A DNA stretch of 64,000 bases from Acanthacorydalis orientalis. Taxonomy: Eukaryota > Arthropoda > Insecta > Megaloptera > Corydalidae. Position 1 is the first letter of the stretch, and each line of letters opens with the position of its first letter. Location: contig CM068315.1 of the NCBI GenBank assembly GCA_034766995.1, positions 3,401,236 to 3,465,235 on the forward strand, read 5' to 3'. The position numbers and the translations under genes were made by a program. This document shows positions 1-11,142 of the stretch, one piece after another. The notes beneath the pieces were generated by a model. That model searched no databases. It was not told the DNA's origin and saw only the letters and a list, made by a program, of their open reading frames with translations.

Positions 1-621
1 TAATATATATATATATATAAATGTATATGTATATTTATATATACAAAAGAACATTTTAGAAGAAGTAAAAAAAAGATCTTCCTGTCCACGTGTTGTTATA
101 ATCAACTCGTATGAAGCATGCAGTGTGAATGGCACGATAATGAAATTTAATTTTTTACATAAAAATCTTTATGGGAAATAACATTTGCGGTCGACTTTTT
201 ATATGAAAGTAAGTATTGTGCGAGCCGGACCAGGGAGCCGAGAGCTTTCACTCGACACGAGTGTGTCGAAACCACAGTCCGCACGTTCGAATCGAAGGTA
301 ATTTTGATTTGTATTCGATTATTGTTGTATCTATAAAATAATGCGTTTCACATTGTAATATGAGAACTTTGTTTATTAATCTATGCCGAATATAAATGGT
401 GTTATCTGTGTATTGTTTGATGGATACGTTTAACACGTTTACGTTCGAGTTCGTTGTACGGCTTATCGAGTTACTGTTTATATTAAAGGATTTATGTTTG
501 AATTTATCATATTCTCATTCAAACTTATATTTGGAACAGAATGATTTCTTAATTGTCTCATCTACAAGAATGGATAATTTAGGAGGGTTTTAATTTAATG
601 AAAACTATACAAATATTAACG

Positions 622-624
<3 letters not shown>
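1..624. other. AT-rich stretch containing a tRNA-like segment
   Basis: Starts within a short (TA)n tract. Only 205-300 stands out (separate entry); the rest shows no gene or repeat that I recognise. Confidence 0.4.
205..300 (+). repeat. Possible tRNA-related SINE fragment
   Basis: GGAGCCGAGAGCTTTCA resembles a tRNA A box. GTTCGAATC at 283-291 matches the invariant T-loop/B box, about 55 nt downstream as expected. Between them is a stem CGACAC-GAGT-GTGTCG. The acceptor and T stems do not pair, so it is not a functional tRNA. A similar GCCRGACCAGGG start occurs near 12024-12040, supporting a dispersed repeat. Confidence 0.3.
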
Positions 625-677
<53 letters not shown>

Positions 678-718
678 GTATTTATATATATAGAGAGAGA
701 GAAAGAGAAAAAGTGAGA
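625..718. repeat. (TA)n then (GA)n microsatellite
   Basis: About 48 bp of TA, a short TTATG-containing break, then TA and an AGAGAGAGAAAGAG tract. This (TA)n(GA)n order matches the arms of the palindromic MITE family E. Confidence 0.9.
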
Positions 719-2047
719 GGTTGCATTGAAAGCCGCATTTTGTGATTATTTGAGTATTTGTTTTAATAACAAAATGAGTGCATATATTAATCAAAGTATT
801 TATCCTCAGAAGCTATGACATTTTACCACTTTCCTGACCACTTTTCTATTAAGAAAAAACGTAATTACTTTTCGGCCAACACAGTAGTAAAAGGATAACG
901 ATCTTTTAGTGTTCTGAAAGGATTAAAAACTTTCTACGATCGATAACAAGTCAAGACCGACTAAATCCACTAGCAACAGTAAACATAAATTACCAGACAG
1001 CCCGTATTTTAGATTATTCTGAAATAATAACTGAGTTTACAAGTGTAAGAGCGCAAAAAGCTTCTGTTAAATAATGTTTATACTTGAATAAATATTAAAT
1101 ATCATTGAAAATGTCTAAAAATTTTATATTTTCTTCCCCGTAGTTTTCAATCTTGAAAAGCTTCGCAAATATCGGTTGCCCTAGGCCTCGCATTTTCACT
1201 GAAAGGTCCTTTTATTGTTTTATAACTTTCTCTCATTATTAATTATCGTTGAAGAATGAGTCAAAAATGTGAGGAATTTTATAATCCCATAATCACAAAA
1301 AAAAATATAAAAAAGATTATAATTTAAGCGCCATTTTGTCAAACAAAGCTACTCTACTAGTTTTATTTTTATTTTTTTTAATAAAAAAAAATAAAGTACC
1401 ACGATATTTTTGATCTGGCCTAATTGTAATATATTTCAATAATTTTATATCTAACTAATAACCTTTTACACTCACAAGGCCAGCTGTACTGCCCAGGAAT
1501 TTAAAGGCGTTATACCCTTACGGCCGGTGTCACTACTCACATTTTATCATTTACATATAAAAGCTTTGATCAGCGTCCGTCCATAAATGTCATCAGGTGT
1601 TTATACATTTCTGTTTAACATACCTTTATCCTAATTTATAGTATACAAACTTATGATCTGCTGTATGGCCTAATTGCTTGGAGTGCAAAAAGTTAAAAAA
1701 TATTAAAACTATATATATATATATAAATTTATATGTATATGCATATGAATATAAAATGTAGAAACAATATCAAAAAAGTATCCTTTATAAACCGGCATAT
1801 AATACACAAATCTATAGATTATATTTCTAAATGGGCAAAAACAAGTTATGATATCCTTTATTTGTATGTATTCAAAACATGACGTAAAGATTACGTCATT
1901 AACACCGAAAATTTTAAACATCAATAGAATTTTTTTTAGTAAAAGATATCATATCTTGTAAACAGTTATATCGGTTACCAGCTCGTCATAATAACTATTG
2001 GACTATGACCGCGTATTCATCTTCCAAATATACATACATATACATAC

Positions 2048-2052
<5 letters not shown>
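719..2052. other. Gene-free stretch with faint transposon ends
   Basis: Two weak similarities only: around 1176-1205 GCCCTAGGCCTCGC recalls hAT-type 3' regions, and 1677-1697 GCTTGGAGTGCAAAAAGTTAA resembles the piggyBac-like 3' end found at 15.47 kb. Neither is enough to define an element. Confidence 0.3.

Positions 2053-2103
<51 letters not shown>
2053..2103. repeat. (TA)n microsatellite
   Basis: About 50 bp of TA preceded by TACATA repeats. Confidence 0.95.
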
Positions 2104-2105
<2 letters not shown>

Positions 2106-2366
2106 ATATTAAGATACATCAAGTTATATTCAATTTTTTATATTATAACTCAAAATTCTGTCGAGAGCAAAGTTCAGTGAACGTTAGTGTATGTATAATT
2201 TTTATTCAAAAACTATATATTTATATTTAGTAAAATAAATAAGGAGTTTAACTGAATAAAACATAACGAGCACTGTTTTGTGTTCCTAAAATGAGAGAGT
2301 GATTTATGTTACTAGAGACATTTTTTTTAAAAAAAGCATATTGTATAATTGCATACAACTATTAAG

Positions 2367-2692
2367 TTGGTGGAAAAATAATTACGGTTTATGGCCTTCA
2401 AGTTCATACACACTTTTTTAATTAAAGTGCTTTTAGGTGGTCCAGAACTGATGGATGAGTAAAATGTGGTCCAGAACTGTTGGATGACTATAAAACATGT
2501 AATAATACCAAAGTCTTTATTACCAAAACACAGACTGAAAAAAGCGCTTGAAAACGATATTCATATGAACCCGATGAAGTGACATTTGCATTGAAAAACA
2601 TTAAGGTTTGTAGTTCAGAAAACAAAAACCGTTTAAGTTGGAAAATGTGTATGAATTTGATGGTCATAAACCGCAATTATTTTTCTACCAGA
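2367..2692. mobile_element. Mariner-derived MITE, family B, short copy
   Basis: Ends are inverted repeats: the left reads TTGGTGGAAAAATAATTACG and the right is the complement of TGGTAGAAAAATAATTGCGG, with similarity extending about 50 bp inward. The GGTCCAGAACTGTTGGATGA motif, shared with the larger copies near 23.0 and 35.1 kb, is partly duplicated. The transposase-derived middle is almost wholly deleted. Confidence 0.8.
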
Positions 2693-2947
2693 TTAATAGC
2701 TCAGTGTGTTATTTATATGAGTACAGATATTTTATAAAACTCATAGTAGTCGAATTTCTTGTGTTAATTGTTCATTTTAATGGAAAAATAAGAAGTTTAG
2801 TTAATAACTTTTATTGATTGAAAAAAATGAGATCAATTTTCAAAGTCCATAGTTTCAGTTAATGTTATTAATAATAAATCTTTTTGAAAAAACGATATAA
2901 ACATCTAATATATCAGCTGTGATATATATATATATAAAACAAATATC

Positions 2948-3465
2948 AGGTGTAAAGACTAATTAAGTGCCTTTAAATTGAATCAATCATAACTCTGTTT
3001 CAAATTAAAATATTTTCTTGTTTTAGGAGTTTTAAGTGCTTGTCTTAAGATTTAAAAACAGGATATATTTTAGCCAAGCAGTTGGCATAACCTCATAAAA
3101 CAGTACAACTGAACATGATAGCGCCCGAAAAACATCGAATTCCATACTTTTCGAATTCCAGTTCAAAAAAATAATGCCAAATCTGCGAGAATGATTTCTT
3201 CAGTTTTGTGGAAAAGTGTTGTGACGCATAAAACATGTACAAAATTCTGAAACAGTGGAATAGGTTCTAAAACGTGTTAAGAATCCATCGACTCAAAGCT
3301 GCCATATTTCTTTCAACAAAGGATTCGTCAGTTGACAGACAGATGGAGAAATGTTGTACCAAATAATAGGCGACATTTTAAAAACTGAAATGTATTGTAT
3401 TTTTCTGTGAACATTCATTTTCTGTCAAAAAAAAGGCACGGAATTAATTTGTATATCTAATAATT
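2948..3465 (+). mobile_element. Mariner-derived MITE, family A, copy 1
   Basis: The left end carries the family signature GTGCCTTTAAATTGAATCAA and the right end the complementary AAAGGCACGGAATTAATTTG. The interior is a collapsed mariner transposase: an N-terminal HTH-like piece fused to a C-terminal piece (SRTQ-type frame near 3290-3350), with the catalytic middle deleted. Stops and frameshifts make it non-coding. Confidence 0.75.
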
Positions 3466-3607
3466 CGAGTTTCTAGGAAAATAATTCGATGGTTTTCGAT
3501 GTCGATTCGACAATTAAAATAAATATCAAATATAGAAACATAAGGTTCGATCACAGTACAGAAAAAGTACTCTTTCAATTTTCAATTATTCTATGTCGTT
3601 CTATATA

Positions 3608-4658
3608 TGGGGAGTAGCGGAAAGTTTTTTTTTATATTAAAATAAAAACCAGTTAAGAGGAAACATTTGTACTTTATGGAATAATATAGTTTCCGTCATT
3701 ATCTATCACACTCTCCCATCCATCACGAAGAGAAAATATTCCTGTTTTATAAAATTCCTGGTTCTTCAAAGAAAAAAAATATTGAAAGGTTATTTTAACA
3801 TGGTTCATATTTCCATGTGTCTTATTTGATAAAAAAATGTTCTAGTGATCGAAATGTGTGGTAGTCAGAGGGTGTAATGTCTGGTGACTAGGAAGAGTGC
3901 GGTAGAACCTTCTAACCTAGCTAGGAAATTTTTTCACATGTCTTCTTAGCTGCATGCGATCGTACGTTGTCCTGTTGAAGAATATCACCAACTCTGTTTA
4001 CAGTTTCTGTCAGTTTTCTGATTCAAGCGATCCAGTTCTTCACCGGAGACCAGAATTAACAGTTTTCCCCGTGATTAACGTCTCATAACAAATCGATCAT
4101 TTATAATCCCACCAAACAGACAGCAATATCTTTCGAATGGTCAAACTTGGCTTAACAGATGGTTTAGCTACCTGATTTGGCGACAACCGTTGTTTATTAT
4201 GTTTAATGTTATTAAAAAGGATCAATTTTTATTCACCCGTGAAAATACGTTTTAAATAACGTTCAGCGGAGACCCTTATCTTGAATGATGTGCACATGTT
4301 TATCCGAACCATTTTGTTTTCTTCAGTAAGATCGTGCGGTACCCAAACATCTTCTCTCCAAGCCTTTCCAATTTTTTTCATATGTTCTTGTAGTATTGAC
4401 CAGGGGCATTGAAGTCTATCAGACAATTCTTGAATTGTTAAATTTGGATTTGCTTCGATTTCCTCCAGCGACACTGTATCATCTGAACGAAAAACTTTTC
4501 GGCATCTCTGATAATAAAAAACTGTTCTTATAGAAACGTAGGACGGCTCCACTCTATATAGATCATCTTTTGTAAATGTTTTAAGTCGCTTATCGCTCTG
4601 ATATCCTTTTTGTAATTGCTCCATAACGATGATATTTTCTTTTTATATGTTTTCGAGT

Positions 4659-4660
<2 letters not shown>
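3608..4660 (-). pseudogene. Mariner transposase relic, irritans-like (IS630-Tc1-mariner)
   Basis: The minus strand keeps most of a mariner transposase, the enzyme that cuts and pastes such elements at TA. The first 131 codons (4624-4229) are open and cover the N-terminal helix-turn-helix region, with the linker WVPHDLTEENK. After TGE the expected first catalytic Asp of TGDEKW reads as Glu and the next codon is a stop. Further on, KQRLSPNQVAKPSVKP and RKILLSVWWDYK are clear but in shifted frames, and the C-terminal LKNQEFYKTGIFSLRDGW end is recognisable near 3745. With no intact catalytic triad it is dead. The 5' terminal repeat appears to have been replaced by the adjoining (TA)n tract. Confidence 0.85.

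Positions 4661-4661
<1 letters not shown>

Positions 4662-4724
<63 letters not shown>
4662..4724. repeat. (TA)n microsatellite
   Basis: About 62 bp of pure TA where the 5' terminal repeat of the mariner relic would be expected. Confidence 0.95.
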
Positions 4725-4725
<1 letters not shown>

Positions 4726-5296
4726 CGAGGAAGAAACAAGTATGCGTATCGGAATAGATGTTGTCCGATAAAAACGTCATAAATTTTATCCGTCGCCAGT
4801 GTTTAGTGTCCAATGAACTAAGTCGACTGTCTAACTGGCACGTGCTATAATTCTTCAGTCGATTGACGATGTGAGGAGGAATCGATACGCGCCATATGAT
4901 CAGTCGTCGTCGTCGTTGTTGTCTATAATAATTATGAGCCAACGAATTATAAAATGAGCATTCCTCAATATAATTTGCCGTTGCGGTGAGATATACGGAT
5001 ATTAAAATAAGATTATCAATGCGGTCCGTTCGGATTACCGTGTGGTATTTTATAATATTACCAGTACATCGCACTTTTACACTGAGGTACATTCGATTCG
5101 TTTGCGATGCTCACCTGCGCGTCAATGGCGCACGTTTTTGCATATGAAGTGTGTATTTTTAGCCAACAAGCGATTCGACTAATAACGTATGGAACATTGT
5201 TGAGTGTTCGACGGCGGTCGAACGAGAAATGAGTTTGAAATCGTTTTGTTTCTTGCTTTTCAACACATATTTACGTTCATTTTTGTTGACACGCAC

Positions 5297-5300
<4 letters not shown>
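4725..5300. other. Gene-free, GC-richer stretch, possible regulatory DNA
   Basis: Markedly less AT-biased than its flanks, rich in CpG, non-repetitive apart from a short CGT run, and without a plausible protein. It contains an E-box (GGCACGTGCT) and AT-rich homeodomain-type cores. It could be an enhancer or conserved non-coding element; nothing proves it. Confidence 0.3.

Positions 5301-5340
<40 letters not shown>
5301..5340. repeat. (TA)n microsatellite
   Basis: About 36 bp of TA after a CACACATACATG lead. Confidence 0.95.
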
Positions 5341-5341
<1 letters not shown>

Positions 5342-5552
5342 GATGTAACATATGAAATTGTAGAATTTGTAGGTGAGAATTAAAATGCAATATTTTTAAA
5401 AAAACAAAATATATTGAATCAAAACCAGCTCCATCATCTTCATTGGTCTTTTGCCAATGAGAAATTAGATCGTTTTCTCCCATTTTTATAAAAATCGACA
5501 TTTTTAGAGCTTATAAAGCCTTCGAATCCTTGAATCACTTCTGTTTGGTTTC

Positions 5553-6430
5553 GAAATTTTTTATTTCTTCAATAATATTCCGAGTGGCGAAAAAGATGAA
5601 AGCCTGTCGGCGAAAGATCCGGTGAATAAGTGGGGATGCGGTAAAATTTCATAGTTTAATGAATTTAATTTGGAAATTGTGATTCGAGATGTGTGTGGTC
5701 GAGCATTGTCTTGCAGTAGTATCGACCCGTATCTATTGATCAGCATTGGCTGTTTTGTTTTTAATTTTTCATTAATATTTTCGATTTCGCGACAATATGA
5801 ACCAGTCGTAATTGCTTCGCCTGATTTTAAAAAAGAATAATGGATTATTCCTTCATTTGTCCACCACACAGTAACTATATTTTTTTTGGTACAATGACAG
5901 CTTGGGTGAACGTCCTGGAACTTCATTTGCATTTAATCATTGTCCAGATCTTTTTCTGTTATCATACAGAATCCACTTTTCATCACACGTAATGATTCAT
6001 TTTAAAAATGGCGTTTTACCATTTCGAATCATCAATGAAGGACACACTTCTAAGCGTCTCAGTTTCTGGCCATCTGTCAATTCGTGCGGCACCCACTTAT
6101 CCAGCTTTTTACCTTTTCTATTGCAGCGAGGTGACGAGAAACAGTCATAACACTAATACTTAAATCACATGCGAGAGCTCGAACTGTTATATGTAGATTA
6201 GCTTCCACCATGGCTCTCAAATGGTCTTCGTTCACAATGGTTTTGGGCCTTCATCGAGGCTCATTGTTGAGATTCGTATTACCAGAACGAAATTTTTTGA
6301 ACCATAATTGAGGTGTTCTCTGGCTAACCGACCCTTCTCCGAAAGCTCCATTCCGAAAAATCCATTTATAAAAATTATTCAATGACAAACACTAAATATT
6401 TGGAAATCGTCAACCTTAACATTAGATTCG
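5553..6430 (-). pseudogene. Mariner transposase relic, cecropia/SETMAR-like
   Basis: Read on the minus strand, this contains in order: an HTH segment with LWFKKFRSGN (about 6300), the linker KLDKWVPHELTDGQKLRR (about 6070-6100), the first catalytic block TCDEKWILYDN (about 5960-5990), WWTNEGIIHYSFLK (about 5850), and the second catalytic Asp in QDNARPH (about 5700). The third block reads SPDLSPTGFHLF after a frameshift, so the last Asp of the DD34D triad is a Gly. Frame breaks occur between blocks and the C-terminus is missing. The order and spacing leave no doubt about family; it cannot be active. Confidence 0.9.
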
Positions 6431-6629
6431 TGCTCAGTTCATACAATTCTTCCACCAGATATGAATATAAAGCCTAGTTTGTGCTTGTTTCCGTTTATAA
6501 AATAGTATCGTGTTATTAATTCATATATTAATTTTATTGACCAAATTAAAAATTGGTTTTCTTGTTTAATTAATAAAAATGTTTCAATAATACTGTAGTG
6601 GATTATCAGAAACAAATTAATATTATATA

Positions 6630-6676
6630 TATATATAGAGAGAGAGGGGAGAGAGAAGAGAGAGAGAGAGAAAGCA
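6630..6676. repeat. (TA)n(GA)n microsatellite
   Basis: A short TA run continues into an imperfect GA tract, the same order as at 670-718 and 61285-61308. Confidence 0.85.
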
Positions 6677-6814
6677 TTGTAAATTAAAATTTTAATCAAC
6701 AATCGTCGAATTATTCAGTATCATCGTCTACATCAAACTTCTTTTTTAATTTAGGCGAGAAAACATAAAAAATTATAGACTTAGACACAATTATTATAAT
6801 CATCTTCATTTATT

Positions 6815-7194
6815 GAGTATATAAATTCATTCCGTGCCTTTTTTATAGAAAATGAATGGTCATTTACGGAGAAATGGAATACATTTCAATCCTCAAAATA
6901 TCCTCCATTCTTTTATATAATTATGCTCTATCTGTTGGGTAACTGACAGGAAAAAAAGATAGCGACTTCAAGTCGATGAAACTATAATGCATTTTCGGAT
7001 CTGTCTCACTGTTTTAGCATTTCTTGCATATTTCATGCTTCACAACACGTTCATCTAGAGATAAACAAATCATTCTCACTGTTATAGCTGAATTTTTTTC
7101 AGCTGGAATGTGAAAAGTATGAATTGCCTAATGTGCTGCCTTTTATATACCATCGAGTTTACAACTCTTTGTAGGGTTATGCCCATTGCTTTGT

Positions 7195-7252
<58 letters not shown>

Positions 7253-7545
7253 ATTGTGGACACAGTATTATATTTTTAAAAAATAATTGAAAGTGTTGTA
7301 GATATCGTGATATTGAATGGAACAAATTTTTTTGTTTATTGATAATAATTGATAATAAGTATTGAGATTAAATTGACAGATTAATCTAAAGTGATTTTTA
7401 TGTTTCGAATTATAAGTTTATCGTTTTTTTAGTGTCAAGATTGGCACTTCAAAATCCAAAAACTTCGAGAAAATATTTTAATTTAAAACAGAGTTATGAG
7501 TGATTCAATTTAAAGTCGCTGAATTATTTTTGCACGTCTAATAAT
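6815..7545 (-). mobile_element. Mariner-derived MITE, family A, copy 2 (interrupted)
   Basis: Inverted relative to the copy at 2948: it starts with ATTCCGTGCCTTTTT and ends with the complement of the GTGCCTTTAAATTGAATCAA signature near 7500. It is split at 7196-7430 by a (TA)n tract and by one arm of the large foldback structure (7252-7402). Confidence 0.7.
7196..7248. repeat. (TA)n microsatellite
   Basis: About 50 bp of TA at the junction between the family A MITE and the foldback arm. Confidence 0.95.
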
Positions 7546-7830
7546 TATTGAAATATTCAACTGGACGTGGTTTTTATTACAGATACTAGCAATAAAAAAT
7601 GTAATATTCATAAAAAGTCAACAAATATGCACTTTTTAGTTTCTAATACTAGTTTTCTTATATTTTTAACATAAAGAAATTCACTTTAGATTAATCTGTT
7701 AATTTAATCTCAATACTAAGAACTCTTATATTTATCAATAAACAAAACAATTTTTTTCCATTGAACATCACGATATCCGCAACATTTTCAATTATTATTT
7801 AAAAATATAAGACCGTGTCCACAGTTCTTT
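7252..7830. mobile_element. Foldback structure with ~150-bp inverted arms
   Basis: The left arm 7252-7402 (GAATTGTGGACACAG ... AGATTAATCTAAAGTGA) is matched in reverse complement by 7677-7830 (TCACTTTAGATTAATCT ... GTGTCCACAGTTC) with only scattered mismatches. The 275-bp spacer contains the end of family A MITE copy 2 plus unique sequence. It may be one foldback element, or two inverted copies of a short element bracketing an older insertion. Confidence 0.7.
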
Positions 7831-8402
7831 AATAAATTCCGTACTCAAACCTTACAAGTAAGTATTATAGTTGCATAATACACCACTAAATCTAATCCTA
7901 CTTTTTAAATTTGTTGATGGTTGGTTATTGGGGTCTTAGGGCGCTTCGACAGCTAAGGTCTTCGGCGTCCGAACACAAATTATCATTTAAAAAATTAAAC
8001 TCAAATTTATTGAGTTTAAAAATACAACTGGATGATCAATAAGTGCTACCAAGTTGTTAGACCCAATTGCAGTGTTTAGTTAGATATTGTATAATAATAA
8101 CTGCTAAATAATAATGCAAATTTTACTTTATAAAAAATATGAGCATGGCTTTACATTTTTTTAAAAAGAAGTAAATCATATAACTCACAATTAAACTAAT
8201 TTTTGATTGAAAATAAATTCTTATTTATTTATTCCACAAATGATAATTCTCTTTACATATAAATATAAATCTTTTAAAAAACTTTGCAAATAGACATTAT
8301 ATATATATATATATATATAATAGAAAAACGTCAATTAAAAATACCATATACGTTATTCTATGAAGAATATTTGTGAATGTGTGTGTGTGAATACATATAA
8401 AT
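7831..8402. other. Gene-free AT-rich stretch
   Basis: Only a short (TA)n tract at 8298-8320 and a TGTGTG run at 8379-8391 stand out. Confidence 0.5.
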
Positions 8403-9266
8403 GTCAGGATTGTTTGATAAGTTTGGTAAATTTTTATGGTGTGGCACCACCATTCATTTGTTAACGTCATAGCTATCAAGTGTCACTTTTCAATCTAACA
8501 TAAGTGTAATTTCAGTCAGAAGCGATGCGTTGTTCACGCTCTACATATGTTTGAAGCGAGCGCTGTAGCAGTTACCGCAAAAATGGAAAAACGAGCGAGC
8601 CTTTTGCGTTGATTCTTCACAGTGGATGAAATATGGTTCCACCACTACACACCTGAGTCGAAGCAGCAGTCAAAACAGTGGATAACGATTGGCGAAAGCT
8701 CGCCGAAGAAGGCGAAAAGACCGTTTTGTCAGATGGGGAGGTGATGGCCACTATTTTTGGCAATTTCCAATGAAATCATCTTGATGGAGTAATTAATGAA
8801 AGAGAAAACGATAACAGGTGTCTATTGTGCGACATTATTGGATCGTTTGAAAGAAAAGCTGGAACAAAAACGCTCAAGATGAGCGCACAAAAAAGCGCTC
8901 CTTCAACGCCGTCCCACAAATTGACCGTCGCAATGGCAAAATTGCACGAGTTCGGCTTGAAAATGATTCTTCATCGACCCTATTCTCCAAACTTGATCTC
9001 GTGTCACTTCTTCCCGCTTTCGAAACTGTAATATTTGGCTCAATGGGAAGAGATTCTCTTCGAATGAGGATGTCATCTCCGCTGTCAGTGCATACTTTGC
9101 AGATTTTGAGAAAAGCTATTTTTCCGATGGGATAAAAAAATTGTAAATTCGCTGGGCCAAGTGTATAAACCCTGAATGGAGACTATGTTGAGAAATAATA
9201 TCGATTTTTTTTTCTAAAAAACGGTGTTTACCAGCTTTTTCACCATGCTTATCAAACAACCCATCC
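8403..9266 (+). pseudogene. Internally deleted mariner element (mauritiana/cecropia-like)
   Basis: The terminal inverted repeats are visible: TGTTTGATAAGTTTGGTAAA at the left and the complement of TGTTTGATAAGCATGGTGAA at the right, flanked by TA-rich DNA. A start-like ATG (8583) opens six codons and then jumps straight to the first catalytic block VDEIWFHHYTPE, so the N-terminal DNA-binding half is deleted. The middle keeps SKQQSKQWTI and KKAKTVLSDG. The QDNARPH block is destroyed, and PYSPNLISCHFF shows the third catalytic Asp replaced. The C-terminus YFADFEKSYFSDGI is in another frame. It is a dead, 864-bp derivative. Confidence 0.88.
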
Positions 9267-9269
<3 letters not shown>

Positions 9270-9332
<63 letters not shown>

Positions 9333-9352
9333 GCATGCATGTGTGTGTGAAT
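9270..9352. repeat. (TA)n with (GTAT)n/(GCAT)n/(TG)n tail
   Basis: Starts immediately after the right terminal repeat of the mariner derivative. Confidence 0.95.
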
Positions 9353-10116
9353 ATAATATACGTAGGCGAGTATATAAACGATATTATTAGCATGAATACA
9401 AAGCCGCATAATTGCTTTCCATGTACATTTCCCGACATTTCTGGCGCGTCGACCATTCGAAAACAAATTAACTGTGCTTTATTAAAGATCAAAGACGTTA
9501 CGATTTTGATAATGGCATATTGGAATCAATCTGTGCCCAAAGGTAATATTTTAATGACTAGATTGCGATGTATCATCCACGGACATACAGTACGATGTGT
9601 ATATACATTGTTCCTCACATACATTCACACACACACACACACACACACTGTCAGGCATATGTTTATGCCTATCATACGTGTAGATTTATACAAATTGCTA
9701 GTGTTGCACTTATTAACGAATATCCATATGAATATAATCAATTATCGGGTTTCGATTGAGTTCTTACACTGAACGTTTGTCGAATAAAGACGAGATGTTG
9801 AGGAAGTCAGCGTTCATATGCCTGCGCATCTCGCACACGGTTTTTTCTAAAAACATTTCAAATCTAATTTAAATTTTGGAAATAATCGTTATTTATATGT
9901 CAATTAAATCGGAATTATTAGAGTATCTTTCGCAGATGAATTCTTTTTTCATTCGAAAAAGCACCGAAAAATTATCTGGTGAAAAATATTAAGTCAATCA
10001 TTGTTGATGATTTTTTTAGAAAAAATTAAATAAGTAAATGATTAACTATTCTGCGTTTGAAATTGAGCTTTGTGCACTAAATATCTTATTGAATAAATAT
10101 ATAATTTATAAATACA

Positions 10117-10117
<1 letters not shown>
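9353..10117. other. Gene-free stretch, partly GC-richer
   Basis: 9353-9600 and 9700-9850 have few AT runs and no repeat. A (CA)n tract lies at 9628-9650. Frames here are short and without motifs. The profile is compatible with regulatory DNA. Confidence 0.35.
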
Positions 10118-10167
<50 letters not shown>

Positions 10168-10180
10168 TTATATATTTATA
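10118..10180. repeat. (TA)n microsatellite
   Basis: TA run followed by TATTTA variants. Confidence 0.9.
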
Positions 10181-10397
10181 TTTATCATCTCTTTTAAGTA
10201 ACATAATGTACCTTATATTTTTTTATGTATTTAAAAAGTTTTTATTTATTGATAATTTTTATACTCTGTAGTTCTGTAAAAAGTCTTGATATTATTTTTT
10301 TAATGAAACTATGTGAATAATGAAACCATGAACTCTTTCCAATTCATTTACTAGTCTTTAAAAAGATTTATCATTCATTATCTTTCTCGTTTCTAGA

Positions 10398-10399
<2 letters not shown>

Positions 10400-10445
<46 letters not shown>
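10400..10445. repeat. (TA)n microsatellite at the edge of a dispersed repeat
   Basis: About 45 bp of TA. The second copy of the adjoining repeat (26.55 kb) is preceded by the same kind of tract. Confidence 0.95.
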
Positions 10446-10449
<4 letters not shown>

Positions 10450-10765
10450 CTAAATTGAACATTCAATATTTCAATTATTTTCAGATTTAGTTATATAATA
10501 TTTTACTTTATAATGACAGTCAGTTGACTAATGTTCCTTCAAGAGTTGGACTTTCATTTCAAAGTCAATCGTTCATATTTAAATTATTTAAATATTTTTT
10601 TAGTAAATTAGATAGAACTAATTTTTATGTGTGTTATCAGCAAGTGAGTGCCATTGAGACACATTTACAGTTCATCTGTGCTAGTAATTCAAATCGATCT
10701 CACAGCGTTTCCGAATCCGTTGAATCGAATAAAATGTGTAAGAAAAACATTAATTATTTTTTTTG
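10446..10765 (+). repeat. Dispersed repeat R1, copy 1
   Basis: It shares, in the same order, ATTTCTRAAYTGAA, TCAGATTTAGTTA-like, AATATTTTACTTTA, TTTAAATATTTTTTT and CAGTAATTCAAATYKATCTCACAGC blocks with 26550-26890. The frame over 10620-10740 (CASNSNRSHS) aligns with a frame in copy 2 that carries QDGAIGTT, weakly suggesting an ancestral transposase. I cannot name the family. Confidence 0.6.
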
Positions 10766-10769
10766 ATAG

Positions 10770-11110
10770 ATAATTAATGTCGTTTTCGGTGAAACAGAAA
10801 AGAATAGAATTTTTGATAATTTTTATAAAGGGGTTATGTACTAAAACCGTAGAATTTCTTAACGAGCATTGATAAAATCACACACACATACACATGTATA
10901 TATATATATATATATATTTATAATAAAAGTTACATTTCAAATTAATATTAAACATTAATAATTTTTTTATAAAAAGTACAATTTATTTTCAGTGAAACAG
11001 AAAAGAATAACATTTTAGATATTTTTTAACAAAGTTTCATGTAATAAAACTGTAAAATTACTAAACAGAAATTGCCAAAATCACATGCAAACATATACAT
11101 ATACCGACAA

Positions 11111-11142
<32 letters not shown>

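Noticed and set aside
205..300. Functional tRNA gene
   Set aside because: The acceptor and T stems do not pair and the anticodon arm has the wrong geometry; kept only as a possible SINE.
4658..5092. 144-codon minus-strand frame next to the mariner relic
   Set aside because: Its C-terminal part is (TA)n translation and the remainder shows no motif; treated as non-coding.
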